NCBI GenBank assembly: GCA_021848545.1
Contig: JAJZUL010000018.1
Span: 1 to 59,612 of the forward strand
Direction: 5' to 3'
Source: Pseudomonadota bacterium
Lineage (GTDB): Bacteria > Pseudomonadota > Alphaproteobacteria > Rhodospirillales > Magnetospirillaceae
Length of the DNA: 59,612 nucleotides
The stretch's first letter is position 1; the number at the start of each line of letters is the position of its first letter. The notes beneath the pieces were generated by a model. It did not search any database, had not been told where the DNA came from, and saw nothing but the letters and a program-made list of their open reading frames with translations. Shown here piece after piece: positions 35,101 through 42,814 of the stretch. The translations under genes were made by a program, and so were the position numbers.

Positions 35101-35916
35101 GGCGACGAACTGACCGGTCGGCTGGGCGATCATCCGCGACCAGGCGACGGGAAAACGACGCTTCAGACTGTATCCGCGCCCCACCACGACGCGCCATTGA
35201 CCCTGGGGCGTGGGACCGCACAGCAAATCGCCGCGATAATCGGCCAGCATGATCCGTCCGCCGCCCAAATTCATGAACGAGCGGAGATAGCGGTTCATCA
35301 GCACGTTGATGATGATGATGCCCCGGCGATGACCGGCGGCGTCGGCCACGGGCGTGGCCACCCGCAGCACCGGCTTGAACGGAACTTGCACCTTGCCGCG
35401 TTCGACATTGAGGTCGAGGCGGGAGAAGATCAGGCTGCCGATCGGTTTTCCGACATCGTGGTCGAAATAGGATCGGCCCGCCTTGTTCTGAAGCGCATCG
35501 CCTGGCACGATCACCGGCGGCCGGCCATCGGGGCTTTTATCGACCCGGACCCGCTCGCGTCCGCTCTCGTCGATCCACCGGACCTGGTCGTAATCGGGAT
35601 TGCGCTGAAGCAGGGTGACGAAACTGGCTTCCATCACCGCCAGCCGGGCCGGCGTGGGACGGTCGATGGCGCGCCGGATCGCCGTTTCGTGGGGCAACGA
35701 TTGGATATGATGCCAGGGGGCCGTCAGATCGCCCCGCAACCCGTCGACCCCCAGCCGCACGAGCGCGCGATCCTCGGTCATCATGCGATCGAAGGTGCCG
35801 CGTAGAATGACATGACCGACGGCAAACGCGGTCACCACCACCAACACCGCCAACGGCGCGAACAGCATCAGGAACTGACGCCGCACCAGGGTTTCGATCT
35901 TGCCGCCGGTTGCCAT
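32152..35916 (-). CDS. Hybrid sensor histidine kinase with PAS-PAS-REC-Hpt
   Basis: A 1254-residue membrane-bound hybrid kinase. In order: TM helix (about 8-32), a large periplasmic Cache-like sensor (about 35-320), TM helix (about 322-345), a coiled linker, two PAS domains (IVASSDDAIIGKTLDGII; YWDTSLHCRYANAAYAQSFG), HisKA (ANMSHEIRTPMNSVLGF), an ATPase domain (DTGIGMTERQISRIF; GGTGLGVSICKQLAEAMGG), a receiver (FDIVLMDVHMPGKNGLD) and a C-terminal Hpt (ELAHGLKGVSANLAL). All phosphorelay residues are present. I take ATG 35916; GTG 35940 would add eight residues but has no ribosome site. Upstream is a long AT-rich region that must hold the promoter. Confidence 0.92.
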   Translation of the reverse strand: MATGGKIETLVRRQFLMLFAPLAVLVVVTAFAVGHVILRGTFDRMMTEDRALVRLGVDGLRGDLTAPWHHIQSLPHETAIRRAIDRPTPARLAVMEASFVTLLQRNPDYDQVRWIDESGRERVRVDKSPDGRPPVIVPGDALQNKAGRSYFDHDVGKPIGSLIFSRLDLNVERGKVQVPFKPVLRVATPVADAAGHRRGIIIINVLMNRYLRSFMNLGGGRIMLADYRGDLLCGPTPQGQWRVVVGRGYSLKRRFPVAWSRMIAQPTGQFVAGSGLWSWDRITPASLGLKGVPPDGNPDWLVVAHRSDATIRGLTDRLWDGTAAIVLPLLLIFAAMSWHLARRAKLRMEAVTAAARAEARSEEHQRQIAALEESEKRLAVLAAIVASSDDAIIGKTLDGIITSWNPGAERLYGYTADQILGQHMQLLFPPGAESEEEEILQRIGRGQRVHHLVTRRRHRDGRLLDVSVTVSPIYDRDGAVIGVSNVARDISDLKRAHAELQAHRDHLEEMVAARTAEIRDANEELRAQKKFITTITDNLPGRVGYWDTSLHCRYANAAYAQSFGRPVEQILGCPMEDVADPAFIAEARFAIEAVLAGRPQSFEREIKTRSGAKEYSQVHYIPDFRDGSVAGFFVLATDITAVRQAEITMREVNRQLEEALVKTKAADVAKSQFLANMSHEIRTPMNSVLGFLSLVLEGDLTATARRQLTTAHNSAKSLLLLINDILDFSKLQSGAIEFESIVFNLPHLIHDAVDMFRVKISDKKLTVEVACDEAMSACYVGDPMRIRQIVTNLLGNAIKFTETGGVRLAVAPDSPGMIHLSVSDTGIGMTERQISRIFTPFVQADSTTTRRFGGTGLGVSICKQLAEAMGGRIEVESRLGEGTVFHVHLPLEARPDLSGMCGDEDFTGEAPAHSPRLFRVLLADDIEENLELAEARLSAQGHHVEIARDGVEAVEKALAEEFDIVLMDVHMPGKNGLDATREIRRAAKPKAYQVPIVALTASVQASEQERCFAAGMTAFIGKPIDFKELFHLMESVVPAGRGRKSDAAGAAALEIPRLLRVEGIDTAEAMRRWNDRERYVSALIGFGGKFADTAVRLRDLHRQGDWDGAYELAHGLKGVSANLALTDVAKISARLNDDFKARRPEAIGSLLTDLDKALTRVGVSTAVLSETLAVPAAPSVSVEAGTAYVTIQSVDEMLAALSSDDPDLVENVLERSCAAWPPDMVARLRALIADYEFEQARDLVAGLGRPEISV

Positions 35917-35940
35917 CTCGCCCCGCGTCACCCGATCCAC

Positions 35941-36327
35941 ATCCGCTTGTCGCGACGGAACGCGACCAACCGGCGCGACGCACAGCCACCGCGAGAATGC
36001 GCGCCAACCAACTTGTGTTTTTAAGTGTATGGATCCTGGCGTTTTTCTTCAAGGCGTACCGAAAGCCTATACCAACGGTTACCCGACGCTCTTACAGAAT
36101 ATTTATCAAAATTATATCACAATGGCATTTATTTATATTTGTATTTTTTAAAACACGCCTGATAAATATGTAATACACGCCCTATACGTAAGTGTATTTT
36201 AGTCTAAACACGATTTGTATAGACGTTTTTCCGTGCGCCATTTCGCGTCAGCATTTCCATTGCTCAGCCCGTCTATTACCGAACACTTCGGCACTTGACT
36301 GGAAATGAAGCCATAAAATCTTTTTTT
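35941..36327. other. AT-rich region between the kinase gene and the IS element
   Basis: About 390 bases of strikingly AT-rich DNA in an otherwise GC-rich window, mainly 36010-36235. Motifs of the ACAC/GTGT type recur, including AATACAC and GTGTATT facing each other around 36171-36200. No reading frame here resembles a known protein. It contains the kinase promoter and probably also foreign DNA that accompanied or attracted the insertion sequence. Confidence 0.45.
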
Positions 36328-37286
36328 GAGAGCCCGACTCATAATTGGGCCTGTACATGCGTAAGTTGCGTTCTGCGTCGCAGGAGGCATCGGATCGAGG
36401 CGACGAAGAGCCATGCTTCGGCGCTCTCGATGGACGCCTCGAAATCCTTTGCCAGGCGGCGGCAGCGTCCGAGAAGGGCGAAGGTGCGCTCGACCACCCA
36501 GCGGCGGGGCAGCAGGACGAAGCCCTTTGCGGCGTCGGAGCGGCGGACGATCTCCAGTGTCCAACAGCCGTCGGCAGCCAATTCGCCTTCCAACTTCGGC
36601 CCAGCATAGCCGCCATCGGCGAAGATGTGGCGAAGCCAGGGAAACAGCCGCCGCAGGGACCGCAGCACAGGGGCTGCGCCGTCGCGGTCCTGGATGTCGG
36701 CGGTATGGACGTCGGCACCCAGCAAGTTGCCCTCGGTGTCGGTGACGATATGGCGCTTGCGCCCCTTCACCTTCTTGCCAGCATCGTATCCGCGCGGGCC
36801 GGGCACATTGATGGTCTTGGCCGATTGGCTGTCGATGATTCCTGCGGTGGGGCTGGCCTCACGGCCCACCGCCAGCCGCGCCGCCTGCACCAGATGGAAG
36901 TTGATGGTCGTCCACAGGCCGCTGTCTCGCCAAGCGTAGAAGTACCGCTGCACCGTCGAGACCGGTGGAAAATGCGGCGGCAGTGCCCGCCATTGGCAGC
37001 CGGTCCACGCCATGTACAGGATCGCATCCACCACCGCCCGCAGGTTCGTCGTTCGCGGCCGACCCCGATGCGAAGGCTGTGGCAGGAACCCTGTCATCAC
37101 CGACCACTCCTCCTCGGTCAAAGCGTTTGCGCCAATCGACAGCCGGTCACCATAATGGCGGCGGGCGGCATCATCCCAACCCATCGTGATCCTCGTTTTA
37201 GTGTGGTAACCAAAACAGAATCACAAGGGATGGTGTCGCTTCAACATCATGCCGCAACCCGGGTCCGATTTATGGGGCGGGCTCTC
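36328..37286 (-). mobile_element. IS5-family insertion sequence
   Basis: 959 bases bounded by imperfect terminal inverted repeats: GAGAGCCCG-A-C-T-CATAA at 36328 and, inverted, GAGAGCCCG-C-C-C-CATAA at 37286, matching at 19 of 24 positions. A single intact transposase gene fills it. No target-site duplication is obvious: TTTTTTT lies on the left flank and AATATCT on the right. Confidence 0.85.
36339..37184 (-). CDS. IS5 family transposase
   Basis: A 281-residue DDE transposase in a single intact frame. It has an N-terminal helix-turn-helix region (LTEEEWSVMTGFLPQPSHRG), the insertion-domain signature WRALPPHFPPVSTVQRYFY, the first catalytic Asp in AGIIDSQSAKT, the second in HIFADGGYAGPK and the Glu in WVVERTFALLGRCRRL. 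The frame is unbroken, so the element may still be active. Most IS5 transposases of this subgroup are about the same length. Confidence 0.92.
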   Translation of the reverse strand: MGWDDAARRHYGDRLSIGANALTEEEWSVMTGFLPQPSHRGRPRTTNLRAVVDAILYMAWTGCQWRALPPHFPPVSTVQRYFYAWRDSGLWTTINFHLVQAARLAVGREASPTAGIIDSQSAKTINVPGPRGYDAGKKVKGRKRHIVTDTEGNLLGADVHTADIQDRDGAAPVLRSLRRLFPWLRHIFADGGYAGPKLEGELAADGCWTLEIVRRSDAAKGFVLLPRRWVVERTFALLGRCRRLAKDFEASIESAEAWLFVASIRCLLRRRTQLTHVQAQL

Positions 37287-37586
37287 AATATCTGGCACGG
37301 CGCACAGAGCGGCGACGGGTGAGAGCTTTCATAAGCTGGAATTATGCGACCACGGGAATAAGGCCGCTCACCCGTTCCACAGGGCCAATGTCGGCTGTCC
37401 TCTTTTGCGAAAGGGGCGGCAGACGGACTGGAATCGGCCTGTCCGCGTATTGCTGCGGTTCTCCAAACAGCGCGTCCAACACCCCCTCGATTCTATCGAT
37501 CTGCTGGAACTCCGAGCCTGGGATAATCCGCTGGCTGAGCCGTACCGGGCGCGCACACAACGTATGAGGGCTGCACTTCGTGACCC
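37287..37586. other. Unresolved segment between the IS element and hicB
   Basis: 300 bases open on both strands: a plus frame at 37319-37567 and a minus frame that runs through 37342-37560 and ends in ISs-proximal DNA. Neither translation resembles a protein I know. It could be the remnant of a gene cut off by the IS or a decayed element. No terminal repeats are visible. Confidence 0.3.
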
Positions 37587-37991
37587 TCAGCGGTTCGAAT
37601 CTTGCAGCCGCATGGTGAGGTCGGCAATGAAAGCGCCGCGGCTCTGGTGCCGAGCGGCGGCCAGATCGTCGAGGCGGCGCAGCACCCGCTTCGGCAGGGT
37701 GACGTTGACCCGCTCGATGGTGTCATCGAACAGCGCGGGGTCCACCTCCACCACGCCGACCGTCCATCCCTCATGACCGGGGAGCCGGCGCACATCCTCC
37801 AGCCGGGACGGCGGGGGAACGGGGGTCCCGGTATCCAGGGCCGCATCCACCCAGGCCGCGGCGGCTTCCTTGGCCCCGTCCAAGGCCTCGTCCAAGGTGT
37901 CGCCGGCCGAGAAGCAGCCGGGGAGATCGGGGAATACCACTCCGAAGGCCGCGATGTCCGAGCCTTCCTCGATCAGAATGGGGTAGCGCAT
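37587..37991 (-). CDS. hicB: HicB family antitoxin
   Basis: A 134-residue antitoxin. Residues 1-75 are the RNase H-like HicB fold (IEEGSDIAAFGVVFPDLPGC, then FSAGDTLDEALDGAKEA, the family hallmark), which blocks the toxin. The C-terminal 45 residues (RVNVTLPKRVLRRLDDLA) form a ribbon-helix-helix DNA-binding domain, so it should bind the palindrome in front of hicA and repress the operon. It overlaps the end of hicA by 19 bases, the usual toxin-first arrangement. It lies between an IS element and a twin-hairpin repeat. Confidence 0.93.
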   Translation of the reverse strand: MRYPILIEEGSDIAAFGVVFPDLPGCFSAGDTLDEALDGAKEAAAAWVDAALDTGTPVPPPSRLEDVRRLPGHEGWTVGVVEVDPALFDDTIERVNVTLPKRVLRRLDDLAAARHQSRGAFIADLTMRLQDSNR

Positions 37992-38182
37992 GGGATGCCT
38001 GCCTGCTTGAGAATTGCCGTCACCAATCCCCGCCCGAGATCCTTCTTCGGGTGGGGCACCACCACGATGCCCGGCTTGTTCGGGTGCCTGAAGACGTGAT
38101 GCGATCCGCGGACCCGGTTCACGGTCCAGCCATCGGCTTCAAGGAGGCGGATCACGTCAGCGCTTTTCACAGTGTGTAACAT
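37973..38182 (-). CDS. hicA: HicA family mRNA interferase toxin
   Basis: A 69-residue double-stranded-RNA-binding-fold toxin that cleaves mRNA. It has the family core VIRLLEADGWTVNRVRGSHH with the catalytic histidine region GSHHVFRHP, and ends IVVVPHPKKDLGRGLVTAIL. ATG 38182 has a G-rich ribosome site (AGGGGGG) 11 bases upstream. GTG 38170 would give the more standard beginning, but that site would then be about 23 bases away. An operator-like palindrome covers the ATG. Too short to show up well in automated gene finding on its own. Confidence 0.9.
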   Translation of the reverse strand: MLHTVKSADVIRLLEADGWTVNRVRGSHHVFRHPNKPGIVVVPHPKKDLGRGLVTAILKQAGIPCATPF

Positions 38183-38188
38183 ACACAC
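38172..38188. promoter_or_regulatory. Palindromic operator at the hicA start
   Basis: GTGTGTA-ACA-TACACAC is a perfect 7-3-7 palindrome spanning the hicA start codon. A ribbon-helix-helix HicB dimer would be the natural ligand, giving autorepression. Confidence 0.6.
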
Positions 38189-38226
38189 CGCGTCCCCCCT
38201 GTCAAGGCCCTCCTCCCTTAATTCAC

Positions 38227-38273
38227 GGGGTTCGGGGCCCAAGGCCCCGAGCGGGTGCGGGCGGCAGCCCGAT
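38227..38273 (+). repeat. Twin-hairpin repeat, copy C
   Basis: 47 bases, identical to copy B (11237-11283) except for one G/C difference in GCGGGT(G/C)CGGGC. It lies 45 bases upstream of hicA and about 90 bases before the ABC1-kinase gene. Every copy in the window borders a toxin-antitoxin or CBASS-like module. Confidence 0.82.
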
Positions 38274-38365
38274 CGGTTCTGAACTCCTGAACCCTTGCCC
38301 CCTTGGTGAGGCAGGCGGATTTGCCGTAAGGTTTGGCGGATTCGAGACAACCGGGTTGAACGGCG

Positions 38366-39706
38366 ATGGCCGAGGACAACAGTCTGGGGGGACGGGTAAA
38401 GCGCTATGCCCGCGTGGGGCGCGCCGTGGGCGGTCTGGCGGCGCGGGCCGGGGCCGGGCGGGTTCTGGGGGTCAAGACGGATTCGCGGCGTGCCGCCGCC
38501 GATCTGCGCCGGGCTCTGGGGGGGCTGAAGGGGCCGCTGATGAAGGTGGCTCAGATTCTGTCCACCATTCCCGACGCTTTGCCGCCGGACTATGCGCAGG
38601 AGCTGGCTCAGTTGCAATCGGACGCGCCGCGCATGGGGTGGCCGTTCGTGCGGCGTCGCATGGCGGCGGAATTGGGGCCGGACTGGCGGGGGCGTTTCGC
38701 CGAATTCGAGACCGAGGCGGCGGCGGCGGCGTCGCTGGGGCAGGTGCACCGGGCGCGGTCTTTGGATGGGCGGGAGCTGGCCTGCAAGCTGCAGTATCCC
38801 GACATGGCCAGCGTGGTCGAGGCCGATCTTCGGCAATTGAAGACGGTGATGGCGCTGTATTCCGCCTATGATCGCGCCATTGACCCCACGCATATCCACG
38901 CCGAACTGGCCGAGCGCATGCGCGAGGAATTGGATTACCGGCGCGAGGCGGCCCATATCCGGCTTTATCGCCGCATGCTGGAGGGCGAGGCGGGGGTGCG
39001 GGTGCCCGAGGTCCAGGACGATCTCAGCACCAGCCGGTTGCTGACCATGACCTGGCTGGACGGCGTGCGCGTGATCACGGTGAAGGACGCGGCCCCCGAA
39101 TTGCGCAACCGGGTCGCGCTGAATCTGTTCCGGGCCTGGTATCGTCCCTTCTACGGGTTCGGGGTGATCCATGGCGACCCCCATCTCGGCAATTACACGG
39201 TGCGCGCCGACGGCGGGATCAATCTTCTGGATTTCGGCTGTATTCGCATCTTTCCCCCGCGTCTGGTCCAGGGGGTGATCGACCTGTATCACGCCCTGGA
39301 AACGGGGGACGAGGCGTTGGCGGTCCATGCCTACGAGACCTGGGGGTTTCGCGATATCGGGCGCGAGACCGTCGATGTGCTGAACATCTGGGCCAAGTAC
39401 ATCTACGGTCCGCTGCTGGAAGACCGGGTGCGGGTCATCGAGGAAAGCGGGTCGGGCGCCTATGGCATCGGCGTCGCCGAAAAGGTCCATTCCGAACTGA
39501 AACGCATCGGCGGCGTGGCGCCGCCGCGCGAATTCGTGCTGATGGACCGGGCCGCCATCGGTTTGGGCTCGGTGTTCGTGCACCTCAACGCCGAAACCAA
39601 CTGGCACGCGGTGTTCCAGGATCTGGCGGGCGATTTCGACCTGGACGCCATGACGGCGCGCCAGGCCGAGGCGTTGGCGGCGGCGGGGCTGGACGGCGTG
39701 GACTGA
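38366..39706 (+). CDS. ABC1/AarF/UbiB family atypical kinase
   Basis: A 446-residue protein of the UbiB/COQ8-like ABC1 family. It shows the invariant features in order: the KxGQ-type helix (GPLMKVAQILSTIPDALP, about residues 53-70), the alanine-rich nucleotide loop (EAAAAASLGQVHRA), the LACKLQYPD lysine strand, the VIHGDPHLGNYTV catalytic loop and INLLDFGCIRIF metal-binding DFG-like motif. Family members support ubiquinone synthesis or lipid handling. This one lacks C-terminal membrane helices typical of UbiB, so it is more likely a soluble ABC1 paralogue than the ubiquinone gene itself. Confidence 0.9.
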   Translation: MAEDNSLGGRVKRYARVGRAVGGLAARAGAGRVLGVKTDSRRAAADLRRALGGLKGPLMKVAQILSTIPDALPPDYAQELAQLQSDAPRMGWPFVRRRMAAELGPDWRGRFAEFETEAAAAASLGQVHRARSLDGRELACKLQYPDMASVVEADLRQLKTVMALYSAYDRAIDPTHIHAELAERMREELDYRREAAHIRLYRRMLEGEAGVRVPEVQDDLSTSRLLTMTWLDGVRVITVKDAAPELRNRVALNLFRAWYRPFYGFGVIHGDPHLGNYTVRADGGINLLDFGCIRIFPPRLVQGVIDLYHALETGDEALAVHAYETWGFRDIGRETVDVLNIWAKYIYGPLLEDRVRVIEESGSGAYGIGVAEKVHSELKRIGGVAPPREFVLMDRAAIGLGSVFVHLNAETNWHAVFQDLAGDFDLDAMTARQAEALAAAGLDGVD

Positions 39707-39719
39707 AGCGCCTTCGCCG

Positions 39720-40724
39720 TTATTCCTCCCAGCTCAGGAACAGGCCGGCATCGCCGGGCTTGCCGCCGGGGAAGTCGAGAATCCTGGCCGACAATTTGAA
39801 GCCCGACGGCTTCAGATCGCGTTCCCAGCGCAGATAGAGTTCGGCGGCCTCGCCGCGCAGGGTGTCGGGCCATTCCGGCAGGGGCACGTTGATGGCCCGT
39901 CCGCCGTCGCTGCACAATTCGCTGGGAAAGCGCAGCAGCATGAATTCCTTCTGGCCGTGTTCCGCCGCCTCGCGCGCGCGATGCAGCAGGTTTTGCCAGG
40001 CCTCGTTGCCGATGTGACGGTCGATCATCCCCTTGATGTTTTCGCTGCGCCGCTGGACGGCGACGCGGCGGGCTTCGTCGCGCTGGCGGGCTTCGCGGGT
40101 ATCGTGATCGGCCACCAGAGTGCGGAAATCGCCGACCTTCACGCCGGCCGGTCGGGGCGGGGCCGACGGCGCCATCGCCTCTCGGGGCGACGGATCGTTG
40201 CGGCCGTTCTGGAAGTGGCGTTCCAGTCCTTCCAGCATTTCCGCCAGCCTGTTGGGGCGGTGCGACCCTTTTTCGGCGGCCGGCGCGGCGGCGATGGCCT
40301 TGAGCAGATCGCTGCGGCTGACGATGCCCACCATGCGCCCGTCCTTCACCACCGGGACCCGCTTGATACGGTAGGTGGACAGCAGGCGGGCGATCTCGGC
40401 GGCGTCGGTATCCTCGGTCACGGTGACCAGGGGCGCGCTCATGATATCGTGGGCGACCCGGTGTCCGTCCGCCGATGGCGGCGGGGCCTGCGGCTTCGCG
40501 GCGTCGGCGAACAGGCTCAGCCACCAGTCGCGACGGGCGGCGCGATCGGCTTCGCTGCGGCCGATGAGGTCGCCTTCGCTGACCATTCCGATCGGCATGC
40601 CGGTCCCGTCGATCACCGGCACCGCGCTGACGGCATGCTCGGCCAGGGTTTTGGCGATGTCGGCAATGGCGGTATCCGACGTCACCGTGAACACCGTCTT
40701 GGTCATCAGGTCGCGAGCCTTCAT
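39720..40724 (-). CDS. CBS-pair protein with C-terminal domain of unknown function
   Basis: A 334-residue cytosolic protein. Residues 1-60 and about 92-145 are two CBS motifs (AVSAVPVIDGTGMPIGMVSE; IKRVPVVKDGRMVGIVSRSD), together one nucleotide-sensing module. The first motif is followed by DWWLSLFADA, a segment frequent in the alphaproteobacterial CBS/BON group. From about residue 210 a helical and then beta-rich domain begins (ENIKGMIDRHIGNEAWQNLL) that I cannot name. Convergent with the ABC1 kinase gene. Confidence 0.82.
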   Translation of the reverse strand: MKARDLMTKTVFTVTSDTAIADIAKTLAEHAVSAVPVIDGTGMPIGMVSEGDLIGRSEADRAARRDWWLSLFADAAKPQAPPPSADGHRVAHDIMSAPLVTVTEDTDAAEIARLLSTYRIKRVPVVKDGRMVGIVSRSDLLKAIAAAPAAEKGSHRPNRLAEMLEGLERHFQNGRNDPSPREAMAPSAPPRPAGVKVGDFRTLVADHDTREARQRDEARRVAVQRRSENIKGMIDRHIGNEAWQNLLHRAREAAEHGQKEFMLLRFPSELCSDGGRAINVPLPEWPDTLRGEAAELYLRWERDLKPSGFKLSARILDFPGGKPGDAGLFLSWEE

Positions 40725-40758
40725 GGGAATCCCTTTCGGTGGTGGTGAGGGGGCAAGG

Positions 40759-41532
40759 TCATCGACGGGAGCGGGGCGGCGGCCGGGCGTCGATCACCGT
40801 GGCCACGACGAAGCCGCGGCTGTCGATGTGAAGCGGCAGCGACGTGGCCGGGTCGATCTGCGCGATGAAGTGGGCGTTCCGCCACATCCGCATTTCGTGC
40901 GGGCGGAATCCGGCCAAGGGATGAAAGACCAGCAGCACGCGGATCGCCCGAAGCGGGCGCCGGCCGATGGTGACGGTGTCCGTGCCGGTGACGGTCGCGT
41001 CGACGTCATAACGGCGCAGGCCGTCGAACACCGGCAGGGTGAACGGCTTGGCGCCGATTTTCGCCCGTCGGCCCAGATCGAGCAGGGCGGTCAGGGGGTC
41101 CAGGGTGCCGGTCCGCAAGCGGGCCGGCACCTTCGGCCGCGGCTTTTCGTGATCGTGGTCGGCATGAAGCCAGCGGGTGCGCTCGCTGGTCCGGGACGGG
41201 TGGCCCTTGGGGAAGCGGACCACCAGTCTGGTGTCGCTGCCCCCGTCATTGGCGTCGGTGAAGAAACGGCCCGGCGCCAGAGACCGGAATCCGGTCCGCC
41301 GCCCGCGGGTGGTGGCGGTTATGGTCAGGGGCGAGAAAAGGTCGGCAAGACCGACGGTATCGGCGCGGAGACGAAGCCGGTAGGAATCGTGTTTTTCGAC
41401 ATGATCGGCGAGGGCGACATTGGCGGCATGAAATCCGCCCCAATATAGCCGATAACGAACCGTCGCCCCCCAGGCCGGTGGGACCAGCGCCAGCGCGAGG
41501 ATCGCGGCGGACAGGGTTTGGAAAGACGCCAT
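40759..41532 (-). CDS. DUF3108 family exported protein
   Basis: A 257-residue protein with a cleavable signal (MASFQTLSAAILALALVPPAWGA, with cleavage about residue 22). Its body is a beta-rich DUF3108-like domain beginning RYRLYWGGFHAANVAL, with TITATTRGRRTGFRSL and LLVFHPLAGFRPHEMRMW further on. These proteins are periplasmic and of unknown function. ATG 41532 is chosen because it starts the signal peptide; the frame is open to 41619. It is divergent from pntAA, with 140 bases between. Confidence 0.75.
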   Translation of the reverse strand: MASFQTLSAAILALALVPPAWGATVRYRLYWGGFHAANVALADHVEKHDSYRLRLRADTVGLADLFSPLTITATTRGRRTGFRSLAPGRFFTDANDGGSDTRLVVRFPKGHPSRTSERTRWLHADHDHEKPRPKVPARLRTGTLDPLTALLDLGRRAKIGAKPFTLPVFDGLRRYDVDATVTGTDTVTIGRRPLRAIRVLLVFHPLAGFRPHEMRMWRNAHFIAQIDPATSLPLHIDSRGFVVATVIDARPPPRSRR

Positions 41533-41672
41533 GTTCGTGTTTCCGTTGCGGTGGTGTGCCGGGTCGCCCTTGGGGGATTTTATATGAACATGCTTGGCAA
41601 TCGGGCAAGCTCCCGGCACATTGTGCCCGTTCGCGCCCGTAAAAGCCCGTATAGGATATAAGGGATATCGAT

Positions 41673-42803
41673 ATGAAAGTCGCTGTACCGAAGGAACGGC
41701 GTACCGGGGAGGCGCGTGTCGCGGCTTCGCCCGACACCGTCAAAAAATTCACCCAGCTCGGTTTCGACGTGGTGGTGGAGGCCGGCGCCGGCGCCGGCGC
41801 CCAGATCGGCGATGCGGCCTTCGAGGCGGCGGGGGCGACCATCGTCGCCGATGCCGCCAAGCTGTACGAGGCGGGCGACGTGGTGCTCAAGGTGCAGCGT
41901 CCCACCGAGGAAGAGGTCGGTCTGCTGAAGCCGGGCGCGGTATTGATCGGCGCCATGGCGGCGCTGGCCAATCGCGACCTGATGGCGACCCTGGCCGAGC
42001 GCAAGGTCACGGTCTTCGCCATGGAACTGCTGCCCCGCATCACCCGGGCGCAAAGCATGGACATCCTGTCGTCCCAGGCCAATCTGGCCGGCTACAAGGC
42101 GGTGATGGATGCGGCCGGCACCTTTGGTCGCGCCATTCCGATGATGATGACGGCCGCCGGCACCATCGCGCCGGCCCGGTTCCTGATTCTGGGCGCGGGC
42201 GTCGCCGGTCTTCAGGCCATCGCCACCGCCAAGCGTCTGGGCGGCGTGGTCTATGCCTTCGACGTGCGCCCCGCGGTCAAGGAACAGGTGGAATCCCTGG
42301 GCGGCAAGTTCGTCGAGGTCGATGCCGAGGCCACCAAGGCGGCGGAAACCGCCGGCGGCTACGCCAAGGAGATGGATGAGGACTTCAAGAAGAAGCAGGC
42401 GGCGAAGATCGCCGAGACCCTGCTGAAGACCGACATCGCCATCTGCACCGCGCTGATCCCCGGCAAGCCGGCCCCGGTTCTGATCACCGAGGAGATGGTC
42501 AAGACCATGAAGCCCGGTTCGGTGATCGTCGATCTGGCGGTCGAGGCCGGCGGCAATTGTCCGCTGTCGGAATTCGACAAGGTGGTGGTCAAGCACGGCG
42601 TCACCCTGGTGGGCCACGGCAACGTGCCGTCGCGCATCGCCGTCGACGCCTCGACCCTGTACGCCAAGAATCTGCTGAACTTCGTCACGCCGCTGGTGGA
42701 CAAGGAAAACAAGACGCTGGCCTTCGATTGGGCGGACGAGATCCTGAAGGGGACCTGTGTCGCCCGCGACGGCGCTCTCGTCCATCCCGCGCTCGCCGGC
42801 TGA
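41673..42803 (+). CDS. pntAA: Proton-translocating NAD(P) transhydrogenase, subunit alpha part 1
   Basis: A 376-residue soluble NAD(H)-binding component (domain I) of transhydrogenase, which uses the proton gradient to make NADPH from NADH. It starts [20 protein letters not shown], has the mobile-loop and Rossmann region [20 protein letters not shown] (about residue 170) and ends near [10 protein letters not shown]. The split of alpha into AA and AB is the Rhodospirillum rubrum arrangement. The start has AAGGGA nine bases upstream. It is first in pntAA-pntAB-pntB. Confidence 0.96.
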   Translation: MKVAVPKERRTGEARVAASPDTVKKFTQLGFDVVVEAGAGAGAQIGDAAFEAAGATIVADAAKLYEAGDVVLKVQRPTEEEVGLLKPGAVLIGAMAALANRDLMATLAERKVTVFAMELLPRITRAQSMDILSSQANLAGYKAVMDAAGTFGRAIPMMMTAAGTIAPARFLILGAGVAGLQAIATAKRLGGVVYAFDVRPAVKEQVESLGGKFVEVDAEATKAAETAGGYAKEMDEDFKKKQAAKIAETLLKTDIAICTALIPGKPAPVLITEEMVKTMKPGSVIVDLAVEAGGNCPLSEFDKVVVKHGVTLVGHGNVPSRIAVDASTLYAKNLLNFVTPLVDKENKTLAFDWADEILKGTCVARDGALVHPALAG

Positions 42804-42814
42804 GGAGGGTATTC

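Noticed and set aside
37590-37602. tRNA-like GGTTCGAATC T-loop sequence
   Set aside because: It is the antisense of the last codons of hicB; no acceptor stem, D-arm or anticodon arm can be built around it.
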